Part shown: positions 8,358-17,606 of the stretch, one piece after another | How the letters are laid out: every line of letters starts with the position of its first letter | Numbering within the stretch: the first letter of the stretch is position 1 | Origin: Terasakiella brassicae | GTDB lineage: Bacteria; Pseudomonadota; Alphaproteobacteria; Rhodospirillales; Terasakiellaceae | NCBI RefSeq assembly: GCF_014641495.1 | Contig: NZ_BMHV01000003.1 | Coordinates: forward strand, 62,001-126,000 | Direction of reading: 5' to 3' | DNA: 64,000 bases | The notes under the pieces: model-generated | What the model saw: only the letters and a program-made list of their open reading frames with translations | What the model was told of the DNA's origin: nothing | Databases searched by the model: none | Program-made: the position numbers and the translations under genes

Positions 8358-9149
8358 ATGTTTCGTTTCGCACTTTCCTTGATCTTGGGCATGTTTGCCT
8401 TGTCAACAGCACAGGCAAAAGTCATTGGTCAGGATGTTAAATATTGGGTCGATGGTCAGGAAATGACCGGCTATCTTGCTTACGATGATTCTGTAACCGG
8501 TGCACGCCCCGGCGTTTTGGTGGTGCATGAATGGTGGGGACATAATCCATATGCCCGCAAACGTGCAGAGATGCTGGCAAGTTTGGGTTATACCGCACTC
8601 GCACTGGATATGTATGGGACAGGTAAACTGGCAGACCATCCCAAAGATGCTAAAACGTTTATGATGGAAACCATGTCCAACATTGCCGTGGCTGAAAAAC
8701 GCTTTGATGCCGCCCATGCCCTGTTGAAAAGTCAGCCGGAAGTGGACGGGGGGAAAACGGCGGCGATTGGGTATTGTTTTGGCGGTGGTGTTGTCCTGCA
8801 TGCAGCCCGCACGGGGCGTGATCTGGATGGCGTAATCAGTTATCACGGTTCGTTAAAACCGATGACAAAGGCCGAGAAAGGCGTGATCAAGGCACAGGTG
8901 CGTGCCTTTAACGGTGCGGATGATCCGTTTGTTAAGCCGGAAGAAATTGCAGCTATTAAACAGGAAATGCAGGATGCAGATGTCGATTTTCGCTTTGTCA
9001 ATTATCCCGGGGCAGTTCATAGCTTCACCAACCCGGATGCCGATGATTTTGCGAAACGTTTTAAAATGCCGGTGGGATATAATGCCGCCGCCGATGCCGA
9101 TAGCTGGGCACAAACACGTGCGTTCCTGCGTGATATTTTTGCGCGTTAG
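8358..9149 (+). CDS. Dienelactone hydrolase family protein, exported
   Basis: 263-residue alpha/beta hydrolase. Start: ATG at 8358, with GGAGA 6-7 bases upstream; an ATG at 8346 overlaps that site. The signal peptide is MFRFALSLILGMFALSTAQA, so the enzyme is periplasmic. The family hallmarks are present: HEWWGHNPYARKRAEMLASL near the N-terminus, the nucleophile elbow GYCFGGG with catalytic Cys, Asp in NGADDPF, and His in GAVHSFTNP. Length is normal for bacterial dienelactone hydrolases. True substrates of this broad family are often unknown, and no aromatic degradation genes are nearby, so the reaction is simply ester or lactone hydrolysis. It appears monocistronic, with an AT-rich promoter region of about 160 bases upstream. 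Confidence 0.88.
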   Translation: MFRFALSLILGMFALSTAQAKVIGQDVKYWVDGQEMTGYLAYDDSVTGARPGVLVVHEWWGHNPYARKRAEMLASLGYTALALDMYGTGKLADHPKDAKTFMMETMSNIAVAEKRFDAAHALLKSQPEVDGGKTAAIGYCFGGGVVLHAARTGRDLDGVISYHGSLKPMTKAEKGVIKAQVRAFNGADDPFVKPEEIAAIKQEMQDADVDFRFVNYPGAVHSFTNPDADDFAKRFKMPVGYNAAADADSWAQTRAFLRDIFAR

Positions 9150-9245
9150 TGTATCCTGAAACCTTCGTACAATTATCTCTCCCTTGCCGGATTTCGATTG
9201 CCCGCCTATCTTTGAAGCCACTTATAATATAAGGATAAAAATAAA

Positions 9246-11033
9246 GTGGCTTCTTCACCGCGCCTCATGGATCGTCCTAAAAGTAAAAATTTTCATGTCC
9301 TGATCCGGCTTTTTTCCTTTCTTGCGCCCTATAAACCCCGCGTGTTGCTGGCTTTTGTTGCCCTGATTACAACCGTGGGGGCGACACTGGGGCTGGGGCA
9401 GGGGCTTAAGCAACTGATTGATGCCGGCTTTACGGCGCAAAACCCGCAGGCACTTGATAATGCGCTTGTGTTTTTGTTGATCTTGGCGGTTGTGATGGCG
9501 GCTGGGACGTTCTTGCGATTTTTCATGGTTTCCTGGATTGGGGAACGGGTTGTCGCCGATATTCGCCAAGCGGTCTTTCAACGTATTCTTTCCTTACATA
9601 GTGCGTTTTTTGAAGTCACCCGCACGGGGGAGATACTGTCGCGTCTGACAACAGATACCACGTTGTTGCAGTCGGTCATTGGTTCCAGTGCCTCAATGGC
9701 CTTGCGCAATTTCCTGAATTTGCTGGGTGGTGTGGCCATGTTGTTTATTACCAACGCCAAATTGACAGGGATTGTTTTATTGGTTGTGCCGTTGGTAGTG
9801 GCCCCGATTGTCATTTACGGGCGCAAGGTACGTACGCTTTCCAAGGAAAGTCAGGACCGTGTAGCCGATGTCGGGGCCTTTGCTGAAGAAACCATCAACG
9901 CCATCCATACGGTGCAGGCCTTTACCCATGAACGCGAAGATGAACGTCGTTTTCTGGGGGAAGTCTCCGGTGCCTTTCAGGCGGCGGTGAAACGGATACA
10001 GGCGCGCAGTATTTTAAGTGCAAGCGTGATTTTGCTCGTGTTTGGGGCGATTGCGGTTGTCATGTGGATTGGTGGGCGTGATGTTATGAACGGGGCGATT
10101 ACAGGGGGCGAACTTGCCGCCTTTTTGTTTTATGCCACAATGGTTGCCTTTAATGTCGGTATCATCAGTGAAGTGATGGGCGAATTGCAACGCGCCGCCG
10201 GTGCAACCGAACGATTGGTCGAGCTGCTGGATAGCGAAAGCGAGATCAAGGCCCCGCTTAACCCGCTTATCTTGCCGGAAAAACCGGTCGGTCATGTACG
10301 GTTCGATCAGGTTGATTTTCGTTATCCATCCCGCCCGGATGAATTGGCGCTCAAAGATATTTCACTGGATATTGCTGCCGGGGAAACGGTTGCGTTGGTT
10401 GGCCCCAGCGGGGCGGGGAAAACGACCATGATGCAAATCCTGTTGCGTTTCTTTGATGTGGAACGTGGTTCGGTTTCTATTGACGGGGTTGATATTGCGT
10501 TGGCGGACCCGGAAGAAGTGCGCAAACGTATGGCATTGGTGCCGCAAGATCCGGTTATCTTTTCCGCAAATGCATGGGAAAATATCCGTTATGGACGACC
10601 GGATGCCACCAATGACGAGGTCCGAAAGGCAGCCGATGCCGCACAGGCAACGGAATTTCTGGAAAAACTGCCTGATGGTTTTGATAGTTTTCTGGGGGAA
10701 AAGGGCATGCGTTTGTCCGGTGGACAGCGTCAACGTCTGTCGATTGCCCGCGCGTTGTTGCGCGACCCGAGTATTCTTTTACTGGATGAAGCGACAAGTG
10801 CGCTGGATGCGGAAAATGAACGTGTCGTGCAAGCCGCCCTTGAACGTTTGATGGTTGGACGCACGACTTTGATCATTGCCCATCGACTGGCAACGGTGGT
10901 GAATGCAGATCGAATTTGTGTCATTGATCAAGGGCGCATCCAAGCAATAGGTACGCACCATCAGTTGATGGAATCTAGTAAGTTATACAACCATTTGGCA
11001 AAGTTGCAGTTTTCTGCCGATGTGCCACAATAG
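9246..11033 (+). CDS. ABC exporter, fused permease and ATPase (MsbA/ABCB type)
   Basis: 595-residue half-transporter: six transmembrane helices in residues about 25-310, then a nucleotide-binding domain. Walker A is GPSGAGKTT, the signature LSGGQRQR and Walker B LLLDEATSALD, followed by the H-loop IIAHRLATV. It exports a hydrophobic substrate as a homodimer in the inner membrane; lipids, lipid-linked glycans or drugs are typical for this subfamily and I cannot choose. The GTG at 9246 has AAGGAT 9 bases upstream; an ATG at 9267 would lose only seven residues. It is followed closely (28 bases) by a DUF2927 gene and glycerate kinase, probably one transcript. Confidence 0.92.
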   Translation: MASSPRLMDRPKSKNFHVLIRLFSFLAPYKPRVLLAFVALITTVGATLGLGQGLKQLIDAGFTAQNPQALDNALVFLLILAVVMAAGTFLRFFMVSWIGERVVADIRQAVFQRILSLHSAFFEVTRTGEILSRLTTDTTLLQSVIGSSASMALRNFLNLLGGVAMLFITNAKLTGIVLLVVPLVVAPIVIYGRKVRTLSKESQDRVADVGAFAEETINAIHTVQAFTHEREDERRFLGEVSGAFQAAVKRIQARSILSASVILLVFGAIAVVMWIGGRDVMNGAITGGELAAFLFYATMVAFNVGIISEVMGELQRAAGATERLVELLDSESEIKAPLNPLILPEKPVGHVRFDQVDFRYPSRPDELALKDISLDIAAGETVALVGPSGAGKTTMMQILLRFFDVERGSVSIDGVDIALADPEEVRKRMALVPQDPVIFSANAWENIRYGRPDATNDEVRKAADAAQATEFLEKLPDGFDSFLGEKGMRLSGGQRQRLSIARALLRDPSILLLDEATSALDAENERVVQAALERLMVGRTTLIIAHRLATVVNADRICVIDQGRIQAIGTHHQLMESSKLYNHLAKLQFSADVPQ

Positions 11034-11061
11034 GAAAGGATAAAAAAAGAAAGGCCGACCC

Positions 11062-11745
11062 ATGAGATTGTTGTTGATACTGTTCGTTTTGCTGTGGTCG
11101 TACAATGCACAGGCGGAAACGCAACGTTTAACCCTGAACGGTTTGGTGGATCATTTCATGGCGGTGGTGTTTGTACATGAACATGGCAAGACGGGGCGCG
11201 AGGCCAAACCCTTGATCAAATGGAGCGGACCGATCATTTATTCGCCGTCCGGTACCTTAACCCGCGAACAGGTGACCAATTTTTTTAATTTAATGCAACA
11301 AATTCAGCGATTGACCAAGCTGGATATGCGTATGGCGCAAAAAAGTGATAAGCCGAATTTAATTATCAATTTTATGCCGCAAAAAGTTCTCGCCAAACAG
11401 GTGGCAAAGGGGATCAATTGTTATGGCAAGATATCGGCCAAGAAAACCTATGAAATAACAAGGGGTAGGGCCTATATCCCGTCTGATCGACCGGATAAGA
11501 CCGATCACTGCCTGATTGAAGAAACGGTGCAGTTGTTTGGTTTGACCAACGACAGCCCGATTATTGCGGATTCTATGTTCAACGAAGAGTCAAAAAGAAC
11601 AACCCTGTCGATTTCAGATCAAATTTTGTTAAAGGCGCTCTATGATCCACGCCTGAAAGTGGGCATGACGAAGGCTGAGGCCGAACCGATTGTGCGTCAG
11701 GTCATCAGCGATATTGTTAAAAAAGCGCAAAGCCGAAAGAAGTAA
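11062..11745 (+). CDS. DUF2927 family exported protein
   Basis: 227-residue protein with a signal peptide (MRLLLILFVLLWSYNAQA). It follows the DUF2927 pattern: LIKWSGPIIY near the N-terminus, a central IKWSG...NLIINF core, the Cys pair NCYGKI ... DHCLIEE, and the C-terminal LFGLTNDS... LSISDQILLKALYDPRLKVGMT, which is the most characteristic stretch. The EE in LIEETVQLFGL resembles an active-site segment of a metzincin-like fold, but no full HExxH zinc motif is present. The biochemical function of the family is unknown. The gene lies between the ABC exporter and glycerate kinase, with gaps of 28 and 6 bases, so co-transcription is likely. Confidence 0.75.
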   Translation: MRLLLILFVLLWSYNAQAETQRLTLNGLVDHFMAVVFVHEHGKTGREAKPLIKWSGPIIYSPSGTLTREQVTNFFNLMQQIQRLTKLDMRMAQKSDKPNLIINFMPQKVLAKQVAKGINCYGKISAKKTYEITRGRAYIPSDRPDKTDHCLIEETVQLFGLTNDSPIIADSMFNEESKRTTLSISDQILLKALYDPRLKVGMTKAEAEPIVRQVISDIVKKAQSRKK

Positions 11746-11751
11746 CCCGAC

Positions 11752-12984
11752 ATGAAAGATATGCTGAAGCAGGCATTTGAGGCGGCGGTTGCTGCGGCTG
11801 ATCCCGATGTTGTGCTGGAACGATATTTACCAAATGATCGTCAGGCCAAAGTGACGGTTATCGGCGCCGGTAAAAGTGCGGCAAAAATGGCGGCGGCCTT
11901 TGAACGTGCGTGGCAAGGTCCGGTGCAGGGGTTGGTTATGACCCGCTATGGTCATAAAGTGCCCACCCGGTTTATCGAGGTTGTCGAAGCGTCCCACCCT
12001 GTCCCGGATGACGCCGGATTGCAGGCGGCGCAGCGCATATTGGATATGGTGTCGGAACTGGGCGAAGACGATTTGGTTGTGGTCTTGATTTCCGGTGGCG
12101 GCTCAGCCCTGTTGTCGTTACCTGCCAAGGGTGTCAGTATCGCGCAAAAACAGGCAGTGAATAAAGCTTTGTTGCACAGTGGCGCGACGATTGATCAGAT
12201 GAACTGTGTTCGTAAACACTTATCAGCCATTAAAGGCGGGCGGCTGGCAAAAGCCTGTTTCCCGGCCCAGCTTTTAAGTCTTGCGATTTCCGATGTACCG
12301 GGGGATGACCCATCTGTTATTGCGTCTGGTCCAACGGTGGGGGATGTGACGACATGCACGGATGCCCGTGAAATTTTAGACCGTTATGGGATAAATGGAT
12401 ACGATGATCTGTTGGTTGAAAGTGTCAAGCCGGATGATCCTTGTTTTGCCAGAAGTACTTATAAATTGATTGCGACCCCGCAAAGATCATTGCAGGCCGC
12501 ATGTGATTTTTTGGCAAATAAGGGGATTGCTTCTCTGATACTAAGTGATCGTATCGAGGGCGAGGCACGTGAAATTGCCAAAATGCATGGGGCGATTGCA
12601 CAGCAGATTGTGACCTATGGGCAGCCGGTTTCCGCACCTTGTGTATTACTGAGTGGTGGGGAAACAACGGTGAGTATTCGCAACCCGGAAGGGGCAGGTG
12701 GGCCGAATGCGGAATTTTTACTCAGTCTTTTAGATCATATGGACGGGATCGAAATGGTCTATGCCTTGGCGGCAGATACCGACGGGATCGACGGGTCCGA
12801 AGATAACGCCGGGGCGTGGATTGATCCGACATCGCGCCAACGGGCCAAGGACAAGGGATTGAAAATAAGAGACTATCTGGACAGCAATCAATCCTATCGT
12901 TTCTTTTTCGAAATGGGTGATCTTTTCGCACCCGGTCCGACTTTGACGAATGTGAACGATTTTCGGGCCATTTATATTGAATGA
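11752..12984 (+). CDS. Glycerate 2-kinase (MOFRL/GckA type)
   Basis: 410-residue cytoplasmic enzyme of the DUF4147/MOFRL class, which phosphorylates D-glycerate to 2-phosphoglycerate and so feeds glycerate from the serine or glyoxylate routes into glycolysis. Evidence: KVTVIGAGKSAAKMA, SGGGSALLSLPA, NCVRKHLSAIKGGRLA and SDVPGDDPSVIASGPT in the N-terminal domain, and the C-terminal MOFRL part with LLSGGETTVSI, GPNAEFLLSL and AADTDGIDGSEDNAGA. Some members have been annotated as hydroxypyruvate reductase (TtuD); the MOFRL fold favours kinase. The start ATG is 6 bases after the DUF2927 stop. Serine and glycine catabolic genes sit 20 kb away and could supply hydroxypyruvate or glycerate (inference). 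Confidence 0.92.
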   Translation: MKDMLKQAFEAAVAAADPDVVLERYLPNDRQAKVTVIGAGKSAAKMAAAFERAWQGPVQGLVMTRYGHKVPTRFIEVVEASHPVPDDAGLQAAQRILDMVSELGEDDLVVVLISGGGSALLSLPAKGVSIAQKQAVNKALLHSGATIDQMNCVRKHLSAIKGGRLAKACFPAQLLSLAISDVPGDDPSVIASGPTVGDVTTCTDAREILDRYGINGYDDLLVESVKPDDPCFARSTYKLIATPQRSLQAACDFLANKGIASLILSDRIEGEAREIAKMHGAIAQQIVTYGQPVSAPCVLLSGGETTVSIRNPEGAGGPNAEFLLSLLDHMDGIEMVYALAADTDGIDGSEDNAGAWIDPTSRQRAKDKGLKIRDYLDSNQSYRFFFEMGDLFAPGPTLTNVNDFRAIYIE

Positions 12985-13136
12985 CATAAACGTGACATCA
13001 ACTTGTAGGCACATTTTTCCTATTGCCAGAATCTGCAACTGCATATAGAGTTAAGGCATAAAAACGGTTCAGAATGAACCTGCGATTTTGAGGGATTTAT
13101 TACAACTGACGGACAGAATGTCGAAGGAGTTGTCAC

Positions 13137-13292
13137 ATGCCTGTTACCCAACAAATACCCCCGTATTATGGGGATAATCCCGGTGTTATGATCGGTCTTG
13201 ATGAAATGCCCAAGTACATGGAATTTCTGATGAAATTGCATGTTAAAAGCTCAGGCTCAGATCGTGTGAAGCCTGTTTCCAAGGCTCCGTAA
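13137..13292 (+). CDS. Small ORF, 51 residues, unknown
   Basis: A short frame starting at ATG 13137 and ending with TAA at 13290-13292. It has a strong Shine-Dalgarno, GAAGGAG, 8 bases upstream of the ATG, which is the main reason for believing it. The peptide begins MPVTQQIPPYYGDNPG, continues with a helix-like stretch (LDEMPKYMEFLMKLHV) and ends in a basic SDRVKPVSKAP tail. It has no signal or membrane segment. It lies in a 500-base gap between glycerate kinase and the pentaheme cytochrome and touches neither. I recognise no family. Confidence 0.55.
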   Translation: MPVTQQIPPYYGDNPGVMIGLDEMPKYMEFLMKLHVKSSGSDRVKPVSKAP

Positions 13293-13501
13293 AAAACGCC
13301 TCCCCAAGGGATATACACTTCAGGATTTGTTTTCTTATCAACCTGTGGCTTGCATTTCTTGAGCGGTGGTCTGGGAAAAAGCACAAGACATAACAAGGTA
13401 TAGGGAATCCTGAACCTGATTGTGATTGGATAAACTTCTGTTAAGCGACCGTGTTTTCTTGTAGGTATAACGTGATATCCTGACGGGAAAATGAGTGGTC
13501 T

Positions 13502-14491
13502 ATGAAGCGTCTTTGGAATTGGCTCTGGCACGTGGCGCCCCGCCCTCTGTTGGTTGGCCTTATTGTTGGTTTGTGCGTGGTGGTCGTCGGCGGTTACCAC
13601 GGTTTTATGGATTATACCAACCGGACCGAATTTTGTATTTCCTGCCATGAAATGAAGGATAATTCTTATGCCGAATATAAGGATTCCATCCATTTCCATA
13701 ATAGTTCCGGTGTGCGTGCGGGTTGTGCCGATTGTCATGTTCCCAAAAAATTTGTGCCAAAGGTTATTCGCAAAATTTTTGCAGCAAAGGATGTTTGGCA
13801 TACTCTGCTAGGAACCATTGATACGCCGGAAAAGTTTGAAAATCATCGTCTTGTGATGGCGCAAGACGTGTGGGCCTATATGCGCGAAAGTGGGTCGCGT
13901 GAATGTAAGACCTGTCATTCCTATGATGCCATGCATGCGGTGAAACAAGGCCCACGGGCGCAACGGGTTATGGGGGTGGCGGCAAAGACCGATCAGTCCT
14001 GTATTGATTGTCACAAAGGCATAGCCCATAAGTTGCCGCGATTTGATAAAATCTATGCGGGTTGGATGCAGGCGTTCCATGAGGGGCTAAATAAGGATAT
14101 CAAGCCTTCGCAAACCGTTTATAGTGCCGGTGTGGTTGTGGCGCATGCGGCGGCGAATAGCGATAGTGCGGTATTGGCAAACCTGCCTCCTTTGATGAAA
14201 CTGGATATCAAAGCGCAAGAAAAAGACTGGGTACAGGTTGATTTGCCGGATCAAAAAACAGGATGGATTTCCTTGGGGGAACCCTTGAGTGTGGAAAAAC
14301 AACCGATTGAGGAGATGGCCCGTAAATTATGGCAAACCGATTGCCAAATTTGCCATGCGCGGCCCAAGATTGAGGATTATAACGCAACCCAATGGGAAGA
14401 ACATCTTAAGGCGATGGCAAAGTTTACTTATTTGAACGTAGAGCAACAGAAACTTGTTTTGAGGTTTTTGCAAAGTCAGGTGACACCGTAA
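13502..14491 (+). CDS. Pentaheme NapC/TorC-like membrane cytochrome with SH3-like domain
   Basis: 329-residue quinol-oxidising cytochrome. One membrane anchor (residues about 15-34) is followed by a NapC/NirT tetraheme domain with CISCH (45), CADCH (75), CKTCH (135) and CIDCH (167). A segment at about 200-265 (SAGVVVAHAAANSDSAVL ... WVQVDLPDQKTGWIS) resembles a bacterial SH3 domain. A fifth haem site, CQICH (281), lies in the C-terminal domain. Tetraheme NapC plus a C-terminal monoheme domain is the TorC arrangement, which passes electrons from menaquinol or ubiquinol to a periplasmic molybdoenzyme such as TMAO reductase. The molybdate uptake genes immediately downstream support a molybdoenzyme partner, but no torA-like gene is in the window. 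The ribosome site is weak (GAGTGG). Confidence 0.85.
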   Translation: MKRLWNWLWHVAPRPLLVGLIVGLCVVVVGGYHGFMDYTNRTEFCISCHEMKDNSYAEYKDSIHFHNSSGVRAGCADCHVPKKFVPKVIRKIFAAKDVWHTLLGTIDTPEKFENHRLVMAQDVWAYMRESGSRECKTCHSYDAMHAVKQGPRAQRVMGVAAKTDQSCIDCHKGIAHKLPRFDKIYAGWMQAFHEGLNKDIKPSQTVYSAGVVVAHAAANSDSAVLANLPPLMKLDIKAQEKDWVQVDLPDQKTGWISLGEPLSVEKQPIEEMARKLWQTDCQICHARPKIEDYNATQWEEHLKAMAKFTYLNVEQQKLVLRFLQSQVTP

Positions 14492-14566
14492 GAGAAATCC
14501 TTTGCCTTTGTTGTAACTGATTGCTTAAATGCTGCAAGGCAAGAGGTCGGGAATAGGGTGCGTCAT

Positions 14567-15268
14567 ATGAAATATATTTTTATCTTTCTTATCAGTCTCT
14601 TGGTTAGTGCGCCTGTTTATGCGCAGGCTGTTCATGTTGCGGTGGCTGCAAATTTCAGTGTGCCGTTAAAGGAAATTGCACAGGCCTTTCAGGTGAAAAC
14701 CGGGCATGAAGCGCTGGTCAGTGTCGGATCAACAGGAAAGCTTTATACCCAAATCGCCAATGGGGCACCGTTTGATGTATTTTTGGCCGCAGACCAGAAA
14801 CGCCCCCGTCTGGCAGAAGAAAAGGGACTGGCCGTAATGGGCAGCCGTTTCACCTATGCAATGGGAAAACTGGCGCTTTATCCGGCCTCTTCCCCCGATG
14901 TGCTCACACAGGGGGATTTGGTGCGTCTGGCTGTTGCAAACCCCAAAACAGCGCCTTACGGGCAAGCGGCGGTGGAAACATTGCAAAGCTTGAAACTGTA
15001 TGTCCCTTTAAAAGACAAGCTGGTTTATGGTGAAAATATCGCGCAGACCTATCAATTTGTTGCCACACAGAATGTTGATGTCGGGTTCGTCGCACTGTCG
15101 CAGGTGGTTGATAAGCCGGACAAATGGATTGTTCCGGCGCATTATTATCAACCGATTGCACAGGATTGTGTTTTGGTGAAAGATAGCCCCGCAGCGCGTG
15201 CCTTTGTTGATTTTCTGAAAGGCGAAACCGCACGTGCCATAATAACACGGTATGGATATGGGGGATGA
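14567..15268 (+). CDS. modA: Molybdate ABC transporter, substrate-binding protein
   Basis: Periplasmic molybdate/tungstate-binding protein, 233 residues from the ATG at 14567 (AGGG seven bases upstream); a GTG at 14558 is an alternative start that adds three residues. The signal peptide ends at PVYAQA. ModA motifs: [48 protein letters not shown] with the oxyanion-binding Ser residues, and the C-terminal VGFVALSQV. The stop overlaps the start of modB by four bases, so translation is coupled. It is the first gene of modABC-mobA and delivers molybdate for molybdopterin cofactor synthesis. No ModE-type box was recognised upstream. Confidence 0.95.
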   Translation: MKYIFIFLISLLVSAPVYAQAVHVAVAANFSVPLKEIAQAFQVKTGHEALVSVGSTGKLYTQIANGAPFDVFLAADQKRPRLAEEKGLAVMGSRFTYAMGKLALYPASSPDVLTQGDLVRLAVANPKTAPYGQAAVETLQSLKLYVPLKDKLVYGENIAQTYQFVATQNVDVGFVALSQVVDKPDKWIVPAHYYQPIAQDCVLVKDSPAARAFVDFLKGETARAIITRYGYGG

Positions 15269-15927
15269 TTGAACCGATCCTTCTGACCTTGAAACTGGCG
15301 GGCCTGACCACCTTGATCCTGATGGTTTTGGGGACGCCGCTTGCATGGTGGCTGGCACGTTCACAGGCATGGTGGAAGGAAGCAATCGGGGCCATTGTTG
15401 CCTTGCCGCTGGTTTTGCCGCCAACGGTTTTGGGGTTTTATCTGTTGATTGCACTGGGACCGAACAGCCCGTTGGGACAATTGGCGATATCAATCTTCGG
15501 TCATAGCTTACCTTTTAGTTTTACCGGATTGGTAATCGGTTCTGTTATTTATTCGCTGCCCTTTGTTGTTCAGCCTGTGCGCAATGCGTTTGAGGCAATG
15601 GGCCATAAACCGTTGGAGGCTGCGGCAACGCTGCGGGCTTCTCCCTTGGACAGCTTTTTCAATGTGGCCTTACCTTTGGCGCGTCCCGGTTTGTTGACGG
15701 GGGCGGTTTTGGGTTTTGCCCATACGGTCGGGGAATTTGGCGTTGTCCTGATGATTGGTGGCAATATTCCCGGTAAAACCAAGGTTTTGTCCATTGCGAT
15801 TTATGACCATGTGGAAAGTCTGGAATGGACGCAGGCCCATATTTTATCTGCCGGGATGCTGGTGTTTAGCTTTTGCGTGATCCTGATTATGATGGTCAGT
15901 GAGAAACGTATGAGAAAGAGGCGGTAG
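15265..15927 (+). CDS. modB: Molybdate ABC transporter, permease
   Basis: 220-residue inner-membrane permease with five or six transmembrane helices. The family's EAA loop is visible as [20 protein letters not shown], where the ATPase docks, followed by [21 protein letters not shown], a strongly conserved ModB/CysT stretch ([17 protein letters not shown]). The start ATG overlaps the modA stop (ATGA), and modC begins 4 bases after its stop. It works with ModA and ModC to import molybdate. Confidence 0.95.
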   Translation: MIEPILLTLKLAGLTTLILMVLGTPLAWWLARSQAWWKEAIGAIVALPLVLPPTVLGFYLLIALGPNSPLGQLAISIFGHSLPFSFTGLVIGSVIYSLPFVVQPVRNAFEAMGHKPLEAAATLRASPLDSFFNVALPLARPGLLTGAVLGFAHTVGEFGVVLMIGGNIPGKTKVLSIAIYDHVESLEWTQAHILSAGMLVFSFCVILIMMVSEKRMRKRR

Positions 15928-15931
15928 GTAA

Positions 15932-17029
15932 ATGAGCAATATTTCCGTTCGTTTTTCCGGTAAACTGGATAAATTTGACCTGGATGTCGCCTTCGATATT
16001 CCGGGGCAAGGGGTAACAGCACTTTTTGGGCAGTCCGGCTGCGGTAAAACCACGGTTTTGCGCTGCCTTGCGGGTCTTGAGCGTGTCCAAAACGGCTATT
16101 TATGCGTAGGGCGGCATATTTGGCAGGATAAACACACATTTGTACCTGCCCATAAACGTGCGGTTGGCTACGTCTTTCAGGAGGCAAATCTGTTTGATCA
16201 TTTGTCGGTAAAAGGCAATTTGCAGTTTGCCTTGAAACGCCGCAACAAAGGCACAGGGGCAAATTTTGATGATGTGGTGAATTTGCTGGGCTTATCCGGT
16301 TTGCTGGATCGGTATCCTGAAAATCTTTCGGGCGGGGAGCGTCAGCGCGTTGCGATTGCGCGCGCCTTGCTGAGTGCCCCGGAAATTTTGTTGATGGATG
16401 AACCGTTAAGTGCACTGGACCGTTTCAGTAAAGACGAAATTATACCTTATTTAGAAAGGCTTAGTGATGTTTTGTCCATACCTGTTGTGTTTATCAGCCA
16501 TGACACGGATGAGGTCGAACGTCTTGCTGATCATATGGTTTTGATGGAACAAGGGCGTATCCGGGCCAATGGTCCATTGCTGGACGTTTTATCTGATCCG
16601 ACCTTGTTTATTGCCAAAAGTGCCAAAACCGCAAGCGTTCTGGAAGGTCGTATATCCGCCTTTGATCAGGAGGATCAGTTGAGTACGCTGGATATGGGCG
16701 GGGCGGATTTGTTTGTGCCGGGATATGTCGGTCAGATAGGTGATGTTCGCCGTTTGCGCATTGCCGCCACCGATGTCAGTCTGGCAGTGGATGAACCGTC
16801 CAAAACAACGATTCTGAACGTGTTGGCGACCCGGATTACGGACATTCATGTGATTGACGGGGCACGGGTTAACATTGTGTTGTCGATTGGGGATCGTAGT
16901 CAAAGCCGTCTGATTGCCCGTATCACCATGCGGTCGTTAAAATCGTTTGATTTTCAGATCGGGCAATTGGTCTATGCGCAGGTTAAAGGGGTGTCGATGG
17001 TGGAACGGCGAAAAGGGAAACGGCGATGA
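15932..17029 (+). CDS. modC: Molybdate ABC transporter, ATP-binding protein
   Basis: 365-residue ATPase of the molybdate importer. Walker A is GQSGCGKTT, the Q-loop VFQEANLFDHL, signature LSGGERQR, Walker B ILLMDEPLSALD and switch His in FISHDTDEVE. The C-terminal part (from about residue 285) is a TOBE/Mop-like oxyanion-binding regulatory domain (ILNVLATRITDIHVIDGARV ... LIARITMRSL), as is usual for ModC. Its stop overlaps the mobA start by four bases. It is part of the modABC-mobA transcript. Confidence 0.95.
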   Translation: MSNISVRFSGKLDKFDLDVAFDIPGQGVTALFGQSGCGKTTVLRCLAGLERVQNGYLCVGRHIWQDKHTFVPAHKRAVGYVFQEANLFDHLSVKGNLQFALKRRNKGTGANFDDVVNLLGLSGLLDRYPENLSGGERQRVAIARALLSAPEILLMDEPLSALDRFSKDEIIPYLERLSDVLSIPVVFISHDTDEVERLADHMVLMEQGRIRANGPLLDVLSDPTLFIAKSAKTASVLEGRISAFDQEDQLSTLDMGGADLFVPGYVGQIGDVRRLRIAATDVSLAVDEPSKTTILNVLATRITDIHVIDGARVNIVLSIGDRSQSRLIARITMRSLKSFDFQIGQLVYAQVKGVSMVERRKGKRR

Positions 17030-17601
17030 AGATCGGATGTGTCGTGCTGGCCGGTGGATTGGCGCGCCGCATGGGCGGCGGGGATAAAGGTTTGCGTGAA
17101 GTCCAAGGAAAACCGATGATTAAACGCGTGCTGGAAACGGTCGCGCCGCAAGTGGATCATCTGGTGATTAATGCCAATGGCGACCCGGCGCGTTTTGCTT
17201 CCCTTGGGTATGAAATCATCGGCGATAGTATCGAAGGTTTTGTTGGCCCCTTGGCAGGTGTTTTGGCAGGGATGGATGCGTTACAAGGATATGATTATAT
17301 TTTAAGCGTGCCAACGGATACGCCGTTTCTACCAAATGATCTGGTGGAAAAATTGATAAAACCGATCATGTCGGACGGGATGGAAATCGTTATGGCCCGT
17401 TCAGGCGGCTATGATCATCCCGTGGTCGCGCTTTGGTCGATGGCCTTAAAGGAAGACCTGCGCCATGCGTTGATTGAGGAAGACGTGCGCAAACTTAAAA
17501 TGTGGGTATCGCGCTATCGTTACACCTGTGTGGAATGGGCGTGTGATCCGCAGGACCCGTTCTTTAATGCCAATCGACCCGAAGACCTTGTTGGTCTGTA
17601 G
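17026..17601 (+). CDS. mobA: Molybdenum cofactor guanylyltransferase
   Basis: 191-residue cytoplasmic enzyme that joins GMP from GTP to molybdopterin, making the MGD cofactor used by DMSO-reductase-family enzymes. The N-terminal nucleotide-binding motif LAGGLARRMGGGDKGL is diagnostic; further family residues are NANGDPARF, GPLAGVLAGMDAL and VPTDTPFLP. It is translationally coupled to modC by an ATGA overlap. Having MobA coupled to the transporter points to an MGD-type enzyme in this organism, consistent with the TorC-like cytochrome upstream and fdhD at 32.4 kb. It converges with the GntR-type regulator; the two stops are 5 bases apart. Confidence 0.95.
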   Translation: MKIGCVVLAGGLARRMGGGDKGLREVQGKPMIKRVLETVAPQVDHLVINANGDPARFASLGYEIIGDSIEGFVGPLAGVLAGMDALQGYDYILSVPTDTPFLPNDLVEKLIKPIMSDGMEIVMARSGGYDHPVVALWSMALKEDLRHALIEEDVRKLKMWVSRYRYTCVEWACDPQDPFFNANRPEDLVGL

Positions 17602-17606
17602 CAAAT

